Positions 8,118 to 16,952 are shown, counted from the stretch's first letter. The stretch is DNA of 32,664 bases from an uncultured Sutterella sp. (GCA_905206365.1 CAJLHF010000024.1:1-32664); one strand, 5' to 3'. The notes: generated from the sequence alone by a model not told the origin. Translations and numbers: made by a program.

Positions 8118-8960
8118 ATGACCGAAACGACTTCGCCCACCCGACCGGTATTCATCGTAAGCGACGGCACCGCCATTACCGCCGAAACGCTCGCGCATGC
8201 GATTCTCGCCCAGTTCACGGATCTCTCCTATCAGCAGACCCGCATCCCGTTCGTCAACACGGTCGAAAAGGCGCTTGAGACCGCCCGTCGCATCAATTCC
8301 GTTGAAAAAGAACGCGGCGTTCGCCCGATCATTTTCACGACCTTCGTCGACCCCGACGTGATGCGCTGCTTCAACGAGCACGTCTCGGGCCACATCATCG
8401 ACCTCTTCCGCAAGTTCGTCGGTCCGCTCGAAACGGAACTCGGCATGAAGAGCGCGCACAGCATCGGGCGCACGCACCGCATCCGCGACGACGAAAAGTA
8501 CAACCGCCGCATTGCCGCGATCGACTACACGCTGCAACACGACGACGGTCAGACGAACCGCGGCCTCGACGAAGCGGACGTCATCCTCGTAGGCGTTTCC
8601 CGCTCGGGCAAAACTCCGACGTCGCTCTTTCTGGCGATGCAGTTCGGCCTCAAGGTCGCCAACTACCCCCTCATCCCCGAAGACTTCGACCGCGGCACGT
8701 TGCCCGAAGCGCTTCAGTCGCTTCGCTCCAAGCTCTTCGGCCTCTCGATCAAACCCGAACGCCTCTCCGAAATCCGCAACGAACGTCGCCCGGGGAGTCG
8801 CTACGCGAGCATCGAAAATTGCCGTCAGGAAATCTTCGACGCCGAAAGCCTGATGCAGCGCGAAGGCATCCGCTGGCTCAATTCGACGACGAAGTCGATC
8901 GAAGAAATTTCCGCGACCATCATGTCGGAGCTCGGCCTCGAAAAGCTCCACACCGCCTGA
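8118..8960 (+). CDS. ppsR: PEP synthase regulatory protein (bifunctional kinase/phosphorylase)
   Basis: 280 residues of the PpsR (DUF299, PPDK/PEPS regulatory) family. It uses ADP to phosphorylate, and phosphate to dephosphorylate, the regulatory Thr of PEP synthase. The N-terminus has VFIVSDGTAITAETLA. The central P-loop-like GVSRSGKTPTS binds the nucleotide, and SIGRTHRI, YPLIPED and the C-terminal REGIRWLNSTTKSIEEIS are typical. The ATG at 8118 gives the usual length and N-terminus; the longer open frame upstream has no family sequence. The ribosome site is weak and overlapped by a hairpin. A strong terminator follows at 8996-9035, so ppsR is not read into the Zorya genes. It is close to its substrate gene ppsA, separated by the torD-like gene. 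Confidence 0.96.
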   Translation: MTETTSPTRPVFIVSDGTAITAETLAHAILAQFTDLSYQQTRIPFVNTVEKALETARRINSVEKERGVRPIIFTTFVDPDVMRCFNEHVSGHIIDLFRKFVGPLETELGMKSAHSIGRTHRIRDDEKYNRRIAAIDYTLQHDDGQTNRGLDEADVILVGVSRSGKTPTSLFLAMQFGLKVANYPLIPEDFDRGTLPEALQSLRSKLFGLSIKPERLSEIRNERRPGSRYASIENCRQEIFDAESLMQREGIRWLNSTTKSIEEISATIMSELGLEKLHTA

Positions 8961-8995
8961 TCGACGGTACGACCGATCGAGTCGTTTGTTTTCAT

Positions 8996-9035
8996 CGCGC
9001 TCGACGCTCAACCACTGAGTGTCGGGCGCGTTTTT
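8996..9035 (+). terminator. Rho-independent terminator of ppsR
   Basis: A 15-bp stem (8996-9010 with 9016-9030, two G-T pairs) with a 5-nt ACCAC loop and five T residues. A GTG at 9019, in frame with zorA, lies inside this stem, which argues that the true zorA start is the ATG at 9073. Confidence 0.92.
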
Positions 9036-9072
9036 CAAGACCCCTCATCATTCCCCGCCCGAGATCGTCGTC

Positions 9073-11247
9073 ATGATATCGAAAACCTTTCCCAAACTTC
9101 AGCCCCCGCTCTTCGTCGGCTCCATCGTCGTGCTCGGCCTTGTTTTGCTTGGTCTCGGATCGGACGACGCTCTCCTTTCCTGGTTGATTTCTGAGAACGC
9201 CACGTTCTGGTTTTCAGGCTTCATTATCTTCATGGCCATAATTGCAGCTTTCCAGTGCGAACAAGCCACGAGGGGATTTCTCAAGGAGTTGGACGAGGCC
9301 ACCAACCTCGTGAATTCGGGCGCATCCTGGGACGACCTTAATAGCGAGATCGAGCAGCATGCTCCAAGTCTCCATAAGTCCTTTTCGGCCTTTCATCAAA
9401 CACTTCGTCGCATCGATGGCACGACCGACTTCAACACAGATGAAATCCCAAACCGTCAGGGATTTTTCACTCTGCGTTCGTCGCGCGACTACCTCAACGA
9501 GGACACGACGTACCGAAACATTGTCTACGTCCCCTTCCTCGAAGCCGTACCAGGCATGCTAACGGGCCTGGGCATTTTCTTCACTTTCCTGGGGCTCGCC
9601 AGCGGCGTCTCCCTGGCCACGGATGGCCTTCTTTCCGGCGAAACGAGCGTAAGTACCGCAGACGTTCAACTACTTCTCGCTTCGATCCAAGACCTTCTCC
9701 AAGGGGCCGGTCTGGCCTTCGTAACCTCGATCGTGGGATTGGCCTCCTCGCTGGCTTTTTCCACTGGAATCCACTTTCTGGAAAAAAAGGTTCATAAGAA
9801 ACTCGAAAACCTCAACAAATCCATTGAAGACCGCGCTCCGACCGCAGACGCCGAAACATTGCTCCTCATCTCGGCCAACAAGACTAGCCAACAGGAGGCG
9901 CTTCTGCGGGGTCTCAAGGACAATTGGGAGCTGATGGCGGATAAGTTCGCCGAAAAGCTCAGCGAAAAGATGGAAAAGGCCTCCTCGGTTCAAACCGAAG
10001 AGCTCGTGCGCGAGTTGAGCAAACTCAACAACTCTGTGAAGGACCTCGGCACAGCTCAGACCGAAGTGATTACGAAGGAAACGAAGCAGGCAATGAAGGA
10101 CCTCGTCGATATGCTCTCGGGAGCAATCAACGGCATGACCGATACGTTCGACCGGTCGGCTGAAGGGATTCGCACGTCCGTTGCCGTGCTCGATTCGATC
10201 CTGAAGACGACCGAATCGACCATGCAATCCGTTTCGGAGAATGCGGAAGACGCACTCGGTCGCATGAACGATCAAATCAATGCGATCGAAGCGCGTCTCA
10301 CTCAAGGTGCCCGGGCACTCGAATCGAGCATGAACGCCATGGCCGAACAATCCGGCCGACTTGCCGAGACGGTGGCCGAAGCGGGAAGTGCGTTCAAGAC
10401 ATCCGTCGAGACCACGTCGGAAGGATTCGATCAAACCGTGAACGCATCGGCCTCGGGATTCAAGGAAAAAGTCGCCGAAAGCGGCAACGCGTTTGCCGAA
10501 ACGTTTGCGGGCGCCGCACAAAGCGGAGCGCAGGCACTCCGCGAATCCGCCCACGAAAGCGCAACCGTTTTCCGCTCGGCCTTCACGCAAACCGCCGAAG
10601 GGGCAGAACGTTTCAATCGGGCACTGGAGGGTAGCGCGACCGCACAGCGCGACATCGCGAAGGCGTATGAGGACATGTACGTCAAGGTGGCCCGCTCAAG
10701 CGAGCTCCTTGCTCATACGCTCGAAGAAACCCGCCTCGTCACGGAAGCCCTCGGGGTGAATCGCGAGGCCTTTGTGAAAGCCATGCAGGAGCTCCTCGAA
10801 AACGCACGCGAAACGCAAGACCAAGGGAGCCGCAACTTCGCGGTTTCGGCGGAAAAGGTCTCAGAAGTTTTCATCCACGTGCTCGAAACGCACAAGAAAC
10901 TTCAGGAAAGCTCGGAACATCTCCAGTCGCTTCTCACGGAAGGGCTCGAGCGTTTCGGGGCGGCCCTTCACAATCTGAACAGTCAGCTCGCGACCAACAT
11001 GTCGACGGCCGACAAGCTGCTCGGCGAAGCCGTCGGCGGCATGAGCGAAGGGTTGCGGCGTTGGACGCAATACCAATCCGAACAAAGCAACGCGCTTGAG
11101 CGCAATACCCGCGGCTTCACGGAAGCGATCGATCGCATCGGCGACCTCGTCCAAGCTGTCGACACATCGGTTCGTCGCATCGAAACCGCGCAGAGTTCCG
11201 CCCAAAAGACCGATACCTCCGGCAACACCGATAAGGTCACGAAATGA
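9073..11247 (+). CDS. zorA: Zorya type I ZorA, MotA/ExbB-like proton-channel subunit with long cytoplasmic tail
   Basis: 724 residues from the ATG at 9073 (MISKTF). Four membrane helices are visible: about 13-29, 47-62, 157-182 (EAVPGMLTGLGIFFTFLGLA) and 208-236 (GAGLAFVTSIVGLASSLAFS). The last two are the MotA/TolQ/ExbB-type core. From about 240 to the end the protein is one long helical, Ala/Glu/Ser-rich tail. In studied Zorya systems, five ZorA surround two ZorB as an inner-membrane motor and the tail projects into the cytosol and signals to ZorC/ZorD. It is the first gene of the zorABCD operon; its stop overlaps zorB (ATGA). The upstream ribosome site is weak and no clear promoter is seen in the short gap after the ppsR terminator. 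The first ~800 bp are visibly less GC-biased than the flanks. Confidence 0.95.
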   Translation: MISKTFPKLQPPLFVGSIVVLGLVLLGLGSDDALLSWLISENATFWFSGFIIFMAIIAAFQCEQATRGFLKELDEATNLVNSGASWDDLNSEIEQHAPSLHKSFSAFHQTLRRIDGTTDFNTDEIPNRQGFFTLRSSRDYLNEDTTYRNIVYVPFLEAVPGMLTGLGIFFTFLGLASGVSLATDGLLSGETSVSTADVQLLLASIQDLLQGAGLAFVTSIVGLASSLAFSTGIHFLEKKVHKKLENLNKSIEDRAPTADAETLLLISANKTSQQEALLRGLKDNWELMADKFAEKLSEKMEKASSVQTEELVRELSKLNNSVKDLGTAQTEVITKETKQAMKDLVDMLSGAINGMTDTFDRSAEGIRTSVAVLDSILKTTESTMQSVSENAEDALGRMNDQINAIEARLTQGARALESSMNAMAEQSGRLAETVAEAGSAFKTSVETTSEGFDQTVNASASGFKEKVAESGNAFAETFAGAAQSGAQALRESAHESATVFRSAFTQTAEGAERFNRALEGSATAQRDIAKAYEDMYVKVARSSELLAHTLEETRLVTEALGVNREAFVKAMQELLENARETQDQGSRNFAVSAEKVSEVFIHVLETHKKLQESSEHLQSLLTEGLERFGAALHNLNSQLATNMSTADKLLGEAVGGMSEGLRRWTQYQSEQSNALERNTRGFTEAIDRIGDLVQAVDTSVRRIETAQSSAQKTDTSGNTDKVTK

Positions 11248-12374
11248 GACGCCCCCGTACGTCCAGCGCCCCGTCCGGTTCGGAGCGCGTCAATTATCTT
11301 GCGAGCGTATCGGACTTGATGTCCGCGCTCCTCTTCGTTTTCATCCTAACGCTCGCCGTTGCCATTATTCAGGCGCGCACCGCCGCGGGGCGCGCCGAAA
11401 TCGAGGCCGATCGCGCGCGGACCGCGCAAACGGAAGCGCTCGAAGCTCGCAAAGAGGCTCTTAAAGCTCGGGCCGAAGCGATCGACGCTGCGGAAAAAGC
11501 GCGTCGCACTCGCGACGACCTACAAGCCGTTCAAACGCGTCTGGCAGCCGTTGAGAGCCGTCTCGAAGGCAATGCCCGCACGCTTCGAATTCTTCTGAAC
11601 GAGCTCCGCGACAAACTGATGTTGCGCGGCATTCCAGTTGACATCGACGCCACGCGAGGTGTGTTGCGCGTTCCCGAATCGGCGGTAACCTTCGCCGTCG
11701 GCAGCAGCGTGCTCGACGAAGGCAACCGTCGCAAGGTGCTCGCGATCGGCGAAGCACTCGCAGGCGAACTTCGCTGCTTTCAGGTCGATCGTCTGAACGA
11801 TCAAGACTGCAAAGGCCGAAACCCCTACGGGCACACGCTCGACGCCGTATTGATCGAAGGTCACACCGACAATCAGGCCTATCGGGGCGATGCGACGGGA
11901 CGACGCAACCGACTCCTTTCCACCGCACGATCAAGCGCCGTTTTCGACGTCATGGTTTCGGGGAACGCGCAACTCGAAAATCTCACAAACGCCGAAGGCG
12001 AGCGTCTTTTCTCGCTCTCGGGTTACGGAGCCGCCCGCCCGCTTCCCGGTCACGAGTACGCGGCCCCCACGAACGACTCCGCCAACCGCCGCATCGAATT
12101 CCGCTTCATCATGACGCCTCCCGCCATCAACGACGAGGAAAGTCGTCTCATCCGCAGCCCGGCACCCGAGGGAACCGCGGCGCTCGACGAATCCCCGGCC
12201 GAAGTAGCCTCGGATGGCCCGAAGGTCGTTGAACCTGTCAAACCTGTCAAGTCCGATGCGACCGCGGCACCCGCCGCCGGGGCAGCGAAGCCCACGCACG
12301 ATGCAGAGAGCCCGGCTGCTGTTCCGCTCGCCGCATCTGCCGATGAGTCTTCCGAACAAGGAGTCCGCCCGTGA
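11244..12374 (+). CDS. zorB: Zorya ZorB, MotB/OmpA-like stator subunit
   Basis: 376 residues. A short basic N-terminus is followed by one membrane helix (about 25-43) starting with SVSDLMSALLFVF. Asp24 is the likely proton-carrying residue, as in MotB/TolR/ExbD. Residues 45-115 are a charged Ala/Glu/Arg helix. An OmpA-like peptidoglycan-binding domain covers about 140-290, with VLIEGHTDNQAYRG (202-214), LLSTARSSAVF (224-234) and ANRRIEFRF (280-288). Residues 291-376 form an extra Ala/Pro/Glu-rich, low-complexity tail after the OmpA fold. ZorB anchors the ZorA5B2 motor to the cell wall and is thought to sense envelope damage by phage (family knowledge). Four-base overlaps with zorA and zorC indicate coupled translation. 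Confidence 0.95.
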   Translation: MRRPRTSSAPSGSERVNYLASVSDLMSALLFVFILTLAVAIIQARTAAGRAEIEADRARTAQTEALEARKEALKARAEAIDAAEKARRTRDDLQAVQTRLAAVESRLEGNARTLRILLNELRDKLMLRGIPVDIDATRGVLRVPESAVTFAVGSSVLDEGNRRKVLAIGEALAGELRCFQVDRLNDQDCKGRNPYGHTLDAVLIEGHTDNQAYRGDATGRRNRLLSTARSSAVFDVMVSGNAQLENLTNAEGERLFSLSGYGAARPLPGHEYAAPTNDSANRRIEFRFIMTPPAINDEESRLIRSPAPEGTAALDESPAEVASDGPKVVEPVKPVKSDATAAPAAGAAKPTHDAESPAAVPLAASADESSEQGVRP

Positions 12375-13747
12375 TCACGAAGGAAGACAAGGACCGAATC
12401 TTCGCCCTGTTCGATCTCGGCGCACGACCGCTTCCGAAATTTCCGACGATCATCAGCGCGAGCACCGAGGTGATAAAAACGTGGGACCGAGGGAACGTAC
12501 CGCACAACGTGCTCGTGCGCCTCTGGAAAAAGCTTGAGGCACAGGGCGCCGAGGCGGTTGTTACGGAGCTCGAATATCCGCTCCTCGCGCGCGTCCTCTT
12601 TTCAACGACGGGCGAGGGACTTTACCCCCTCATGAGCCGCCACGACGTACTCGTTTATGCGTCGAAACTCGTCATGCGAGCGAACGACCCTCAACTTGCG
12701 CTCGACTTTGCCAAAACCTTTTTGCGCCTTCACGAGCCGACGATCGATCTCGTCAACATCACCCGTTGGGCGGCCAAGGTCGCGCTCAGGTGCCAACCGG
12801 GTAAGACCTTCGTTCGGGATGGCTTTTTCGACGTTGCCGGCCCGAAACGCATGGCGATGTTGCTCGCGCCCGCTGACCCGGTCGACGCGGTGGTCGAACA
12901 ACTCGGCGGCGAGCTCCTTGATCCACATTCGGCGTACGCCAACGCCGTCTGGCGTCTGGGTCTCGACCGCTATTCAAGCCTTGTCGCTTCCTCCCGCTCC
13001 GACCCAATGCGTTTTTCCACAGTGCTCGACTTTATCCGACGCGACTCGCAAACTTCTGAAGGCTACTTGCGATCGCCTGCCGACGCCGAGCATTTCGCCT
13101 GCGCGGTAGCTGAACCCTTTCTCAAAGATCCGCGCGACATGCCGAGCTCGGAAGTTCGCGAGGCACTTTTCAACTTCTTCGTCTATTTCTTTGGCGACCC
13201 GCGCGACACGGGCAATACGCGTTGGGAGTCGATTCGCGCAAGCGTCGGAGACCTCTTCAAAATTTGGAAGACGGGCGAAGATTTGGAAAGTCTCTTCCTT
13301 TTCGTGGGTGATGCGCTCCGTGTGCCCCCGAAGCATTGGGAGGATCGTCGACCGTTCTGGTTCCGCTACTGGCGTGCGGGCCGCGTTAGCGGTTGGGGTA
13401 TCTACACATCGCCAACCATGCGTACAAGTTGCCTTACAAGAGCCTCTCTGAGAAAACGTTACCCGAACATCCTCTCGGAACTTGGCGTCTTAAAAAATCG
13501 CCCCAAAACGAACTTCATGTTGCTCTTTGAACTCGACAACAACATCCTTGTGTCGGAGTTCTCCGATCAGGGCGCGATACGTATCGGGCACCCGAACGCT
13601 CGTATCAATACCAAGCTCAAGGTACTCGACTGGAGTGATCTTGTGGAAATCGACGACAAGCCCATCGCCCACAGAGCAACAGGCAGCTGGAGAGTCGACA
13701 CCGACCGAAGGATCGCCGAACTCTCGGGGCTGCGTTCGCCGCGATGA
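12371..13747 (+). CDS. zorC: Zorya type I ZorC, EH-signature protein
   Basis: 458 residues starting at a GTG that overlaps the zorB stop (GTGA), with AAGGAG 8 nt upstream. It is soluble and mostly helical. The C-terminal part has the features that name the EH-signature family: HWEDRRPFWFRYW, then Glu396 in LVSEFSDQGAIRI and His434 in IAHRATGSW. ZorC marks type I systems and works with ZorD downstream of the ZorAB motor; in studied systems it is needed for protection and binds DNA. The stretch at about 345-375, between the FW motif and the EH pair, looks less conserved, but the frame is continuous. Identity rests on the E/H motif plus perfect operon position, so it is strong. Confidence 0.9.
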   Translation: MITKEDKDRIFALFDLGARPLPKFPTIISASTEVIKTWDRGNVPHNVLVRLWKKLEAQGAEAVVTELEYPLLARVLFSTTGEGLYPLMSRHDVLVYASKLVMRANDPQLALDFAKTFLRLHEPTIDLVNITRWAAKVALRCQPGKTFVRDGFFDVAGPKRMAMLLAPADPVDAVVEQLGGELLDPHSAYANAVWRLGLDRYSSLVASSRSDPMRFSTVLDFIRRDSQTSEGYLRSPADAEHFACAVAEPFLKDPRDMPSSEVREALFNFFVYFFGDPRDTGNTRWESIRASVGDLFKIWKTGEDLESLFLFVGDALRVPPKHWEDRRPFWFRYWRAGRVSGWGIYTSPTMRTSCLTRASLRKRYPNILSELGVLKNRPKTNFMLLFELDNNILVSEFSDQGAIRIGHPNARINTKLKVLDWSDLVEIDDKPIAHRATGSWRVDTDRRIAELSGLRSPR

Positions 13748-13785
13748 GCCCGTCCCTTTGAACTCGACGCAGGTAGTTTTTCCCA

Positions 13786-16700
13786 ATGTTTTCGTTCTTT
13801 CGCAAAAAATCGGCTCCTCGCGAGCCAGAACTCGTCCTCGCGGACCGGACGTCCGTCGACGCACACACGTTCGAAGCGCTGCGCGGACGGTTGCTCGTTC
13901 TCGAAGCTGAAAAAGCCGCCGCCTACGAACACGCGCCCGACACCGATCCGCGAACGCTCTACCGGCGTTTTCTTGCCGAGACGCGTTGCATGCGCGCGTC
14001 GCTCCTCGGTGCCGTACGAGACGACCAACCCGTCGACCTTCGAACGCACGAAGGATGGCCGGCGGCCGAACGCCTGCTAGAACTCGTTCACGACGAGCTC
14101 GCGTTCGTCGTACCCTCCGAAGAGGGCCGTACGGGCATTTTGCTGCCTGACGTGACGGTGCTCGGACTCGGCGAAGCGGAACGACGAATGCTTGACCCCG
14201 TTGAACCGGTAGACCTTGCCCTCGTGCTCGAACAAACGGGCGTTCCGGGCGAGCGCTCCCGACGCGTCGTGCGACATTGGCAACGCAACGGTAGGCGACT
14301 ACTCGAAGCGCGAACGGACGGCGCGCATCTCGTTGCGGGGAAGCGTAGCCATCCGATTCCCGCACGCTTCTTTTTCACCAGCGACGCGATCGATCGCTAC
14401 GACGAAGCACTCGAAGCAGCCCGCACGAAGGACGACCTCCTTTACGCCTGGGCGCAACTTTCCGACTTTTTGCACGCCACGGGCGAGCGCCCGCTCGAAG
14501 GGGCCGCGAGTCGCGTGCGACTTCTCACCGCCTCCGAAATCTCGATCGAGTACGACGAGACAACGGGAATCGTTCGCCCCTATTTTCTGAAGGCGAATGC
14601 AACACCGGGAAGCGAGCGCAAAAATTTCGAGCCCCTCATCACGCGCATGCAGCACAATCGCACGGAAGGACAGCTCGGCCCCGACTTCGAAGTGCCAAGG
14701 CACTTCATGCTCGACGCCCGGACGTTCCTCTTTTTGCCCGAAGAGACCCGACTCGTTCTTCAGGCCGCCTACGAAGCCGCACACGGCACGCCCGAAGAGC
14801 GGGCACGACTCCTCGCGAACCCTTCACGCGAAATCGCCAAGCGGCTCGAAGGTCGCGCACCCGACGCCGACATTGAAAAACTCGTCGGAGGCGTCTTCGT
14901 CGAATCGCCCGAATTTCTGAGCGACCGCGTCAAGGCGTTCGGGCGATGGGAACCGAAGCTTTGTGCGTTCGGCTCGCCCGTCGCGGCGAACTGGTTCGGC
15001 GACGACGAAAACCGTTGGGCGGTGTTGCTCGGCGGCGAGTACGTTACGGCATCGGTCGAAGAGCTCCGCAAGCTGGTGCGCGAAACACGCGAAGCCCTCC
15101 GCCGGGGTGATGCGACCGTGGAGTTTCACGACTTGGAGCTTGACGTGCGGGAAGTGGACCTCAACAAAATCGAGGCCATCGTGCGTACCGCCGAGAAGTC
15201 TCCCGAGCACAACCGAAAGGGCGAACACGCAACGCCCTACGACCGTGACGACTCCTCGTCGCCCGACGAAGAAACGGACGGTAACGTGCGCTTCGGTCCG
15301 ATTCTCGAAGACAACCTCGAAACACTCGGGTACCTTGCGGAAATGCGGCGCCCCGCGCCCTTCACGCACGAGCTGACGGGGCTCAACCGCGACTTTTCGT
15401 TGCTCGAGCATCAAAAGGAGTGTCTCGCGTGGCTTTGCGACCTCCGAAATCGAGGCGTCCCCGGCGCAATTCTCGCCGACGACATGGGGCTTGGGAAAAC
15501 GCTTCAGTGCCTGGCCTTTTTGCGCTGGATGGCCGAAGGAAACGACGCCGCCGACCATCCACACCCGTCGCTTGTAGTCGCGCCGGTGGGGCTTCTGGAA
15601 AATTGGAAAAAAGAAGCCCGGAAGTACTTCGGCGACCGACTCACGGAACCCGTCGTATTGACGGGCCCCTCGGCTCGGGCTTTCCAGAAGCTCTCCCGCT
15701 CCGAACGGCTTGCGCGTCTGGAAAACTCCGACTGGGTGCTTGCCAACTACGAAACGGTTCGCGACAAATTCGAACTCTTCGGCGCGGTTAACTGGAGCGT
15801 CGTCGTGTTCGACGAAGCCCAGAAAATCAAAAATCCGACCGCACTCATCACCGAAACCGCCAAAGCGCTCGAGAGTGACTTCACGCTCGTCATGACGGGC
15901 ACGCCCGTTGAGAACAGCTTTACGGACCTCTGGTCCCTAACGGACACGGCCGTTCCGGGCTTTATGGGTACGCTCAAAGAATTTTGCACGACCTACGGGG
16001 ACGACGCCGATCTCGAAGAAAGCGGCGCGAAACTCCACGCGATGTTGACGGGCCTCGCGTCCTTGCCCTCGGGGGCGGAGCCCATCCGTCTCATGATGCG
16101 GCGCCTCAAGACAGAGCGCCTCAAGGCGTTGCCCGAAAAGCGTCTCTCGGTCGTCGAGCGAGTGATGCCACCCGAGCAGGCCGAAGCCTACCGGGCGATT
16201 TTGGCCGAACGACGCGCGAACCCGCGGGCCCCGAAGAATTCGCCGCTCGCGGTACTCGCGCGTTTGGCCGAGTGTTCGCTCACGGGCGGTCGACCGCTTG
16301 CGGAAGGCGAATCGCTCGGCGCCGATCGCATCGCGGGGTCCGCTCGTCTGCAAGCCTTTTTCGAGATTCTCGACGACATTGCCGCACACCGAGAGAAAGC
16401 GGTCGTCTTCGTGCAGCACTTTGCCCTGCAGGATGCCGTTGCCCGAACGATCCGCGAACGCTACGGGCTCGGGCACCTACCCGGGAAAATCAACGGCACC
16501 ATGCCGTCCGCGGCACGCCAGCGCGTGGTCGACGCCTTCCAATCGGGTCCCGACGGATTCGACGCCGTGGTGCTGACGGGTCGGGCAGCCGGCACCGGGC
16601 TTACTCTTACGGCTGCAAACCACGTCGTGCATCTCGAACGTTGGTGGAACCCCGCCGTGGAAGACCAGTGTAGCGACCGCGTCTATCGCATTGGTCAGCA

Positions 16701-16884
16701 AAAGCCCGTCACCGTTCACGTGCCGCTCGCGCTTCTAGAGCCCGGCGACACGACGTGCTTCGACGCGCAACTCCACGCGTTTCTAGAACACAAACGCGTG
16801 CGAAGCGCCAGCGTCCTGCAACCCGTCATGACAGATGCGGGCGAGAGCGAACTCGCGACGGCCGTGCTCGGCGCGGACAATTGA
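13786..16884 (+). CDS. zorD: Zorya ZorD, SNF2-family helicase effector
   Basis: 1032 residues starting 38 bp after zorC. The N-terminal ~520 residues are a large domain without a recognisable catalytic motif. The C-terminal half is an SNF2/Swi2 ATPase: Walker A DDMGLGKT at 565-572 (Lys571), Walker B DEAQ at 676-679, MTGTPVEN, and motifs V-VI with GRAAGTGLTLTAANHVVHLE and VYRIGQQKP (Arg968). In Zorya systems ZorD is the DNA-degrading effector coupled to ZorAB signalling; I cannot point to nuclease residues by eye. The ribosome site (AGGT, about 11-nt spacing) is mediocre. A GC-rich hairpin closes the operon at 16904-16930. Length and all helicase motifs are intact, so the system looks functional. 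Confidence 0.95.
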   Translation: MFSFFRKKSAPREPELVLADRTSVDAHTFEALRGRLLVLEAEKAAAYEHAPDTDPRTLYRRFLAETRCMRASLLGAVRDDQPVDLRTHEGWPAAERLLELVHDELAFVVPSEEGRTGILLPDVTVLGLGEAERRMLDPVEPVDLALVLEQTGVPGERSRRVVRHWQRNGRRLLEARTDGAHLVAGKRSHPIPARFFFTSDAIDRYDEALEAARTKDDLLYAWAQLSDFLHATGERPLEGAASRVRLLTASEISIEYDETTGIVRPYFLKANATPGSERKNFEPLITRMQHNRTEGQLGPDFEVPRHFMLDARTFLFLPEETRLVLQAAYEAAHGTPEERARLLANPSREIAKRLEGRAPDADIEKLVGGVFVESPEFLSDRVKAFGRWEPKLCAFGSPVAANWFGDDENRWAVLLGGEYVTASVEELRKLVRETREALRRGDATVEFHDLELDVREVDLNKIEAIVRTAEKSPEHNRKGEHATPYDRDDSSSPDEETDGNVRFGPILEDNLETLGYLAEMRRPAPFTHELTGLNRDFSLLEHQKECLAWLCDLRNRGVPGAILADDMGLGKTLQCLAFLRWMAEGNDAADHPHPSLVVAPVGLLENWKKEARKYFGDRLTEPVVLTGPSARAFQKLSRSERLARLENSDWVLANYETVRDKFELFGAVNWSVVVFDEAQKIKNPTALITETAKALESDFTLVMTGTPVENSFTDLWSLTDTAVPGFMGTLKEFCTTYGDDADLEESGAKLHAMLTGLASLPSGAEPIRLMMRRLKTERLKALPEKRLSVVERVMPPEQAEAYRAILAERRANPRAPKNSPLAVLARLAECSLTGGRPLAEGESLGADRIAGSARLQAFFEILDDIAAHREKAVVFVQHFALQDAVARTIRERYGLGHLPGKINGTMPSAARQRVVDAFQSGPDGFDAVVLTGRAAGTGLTLTAANHVVHLERWWNPAVEDQCSDRVYRIGQQKPVTVHVPLALLEPGDTTCFDAQLHAFLEHKRVRSASVLQPVMTDAGESELATAVLGADN

Positions 16885-16903
16885 CGCCTTCACACTTGCA
16901 ACG

Positions 16904-16930
16904 CCCCGATCGCGCCGGACGCGATCGGGG
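16904..16930. terminator. Hairpin between convergent zorD and slmA
   Basis: A perfect 10-bp GC-rich stem (16904-16913 with 16921-16930) and a 7-nt loop lie between two convergent stops. Neither strand has a real U tract after it, so it may act as a shared weak terminator. Confidence 0.55.
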
Positions 16931-16952
16931 GAAAAGGCCCCGCCCGGAGGTC

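Noticed and set aside
9019..9072. GTG 9019 as the zorA start
   Set aside because: It lies inside the ppsR terminator stem and the extra residues are not family-like; the ATG at 9073 gives a normal membrane N-terminus.
10260..10720. Ala/Ser/Glu repeats in the zorA tail as a DNA repeat array
   Set aside because: The repetition is at the level of heptad-like helical protein sequence; no direct DNA repeat units were seen.
9073..12374. zorA-zorB as a flagellar MotAB or ExbBD/TolQR pair
   Set aside because: The very long ZorA tail and immediate zorC/zorD neighbours fit Zorya; no flagellar or TonB/Tol genes are near.
13380..13500. Possible frameshift in zorC between the FW motif and the EH pair
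   Set aside because: Other frames read plausibly for a short stretch, but the main frame carries both Glu396 and His434 and has no stop.
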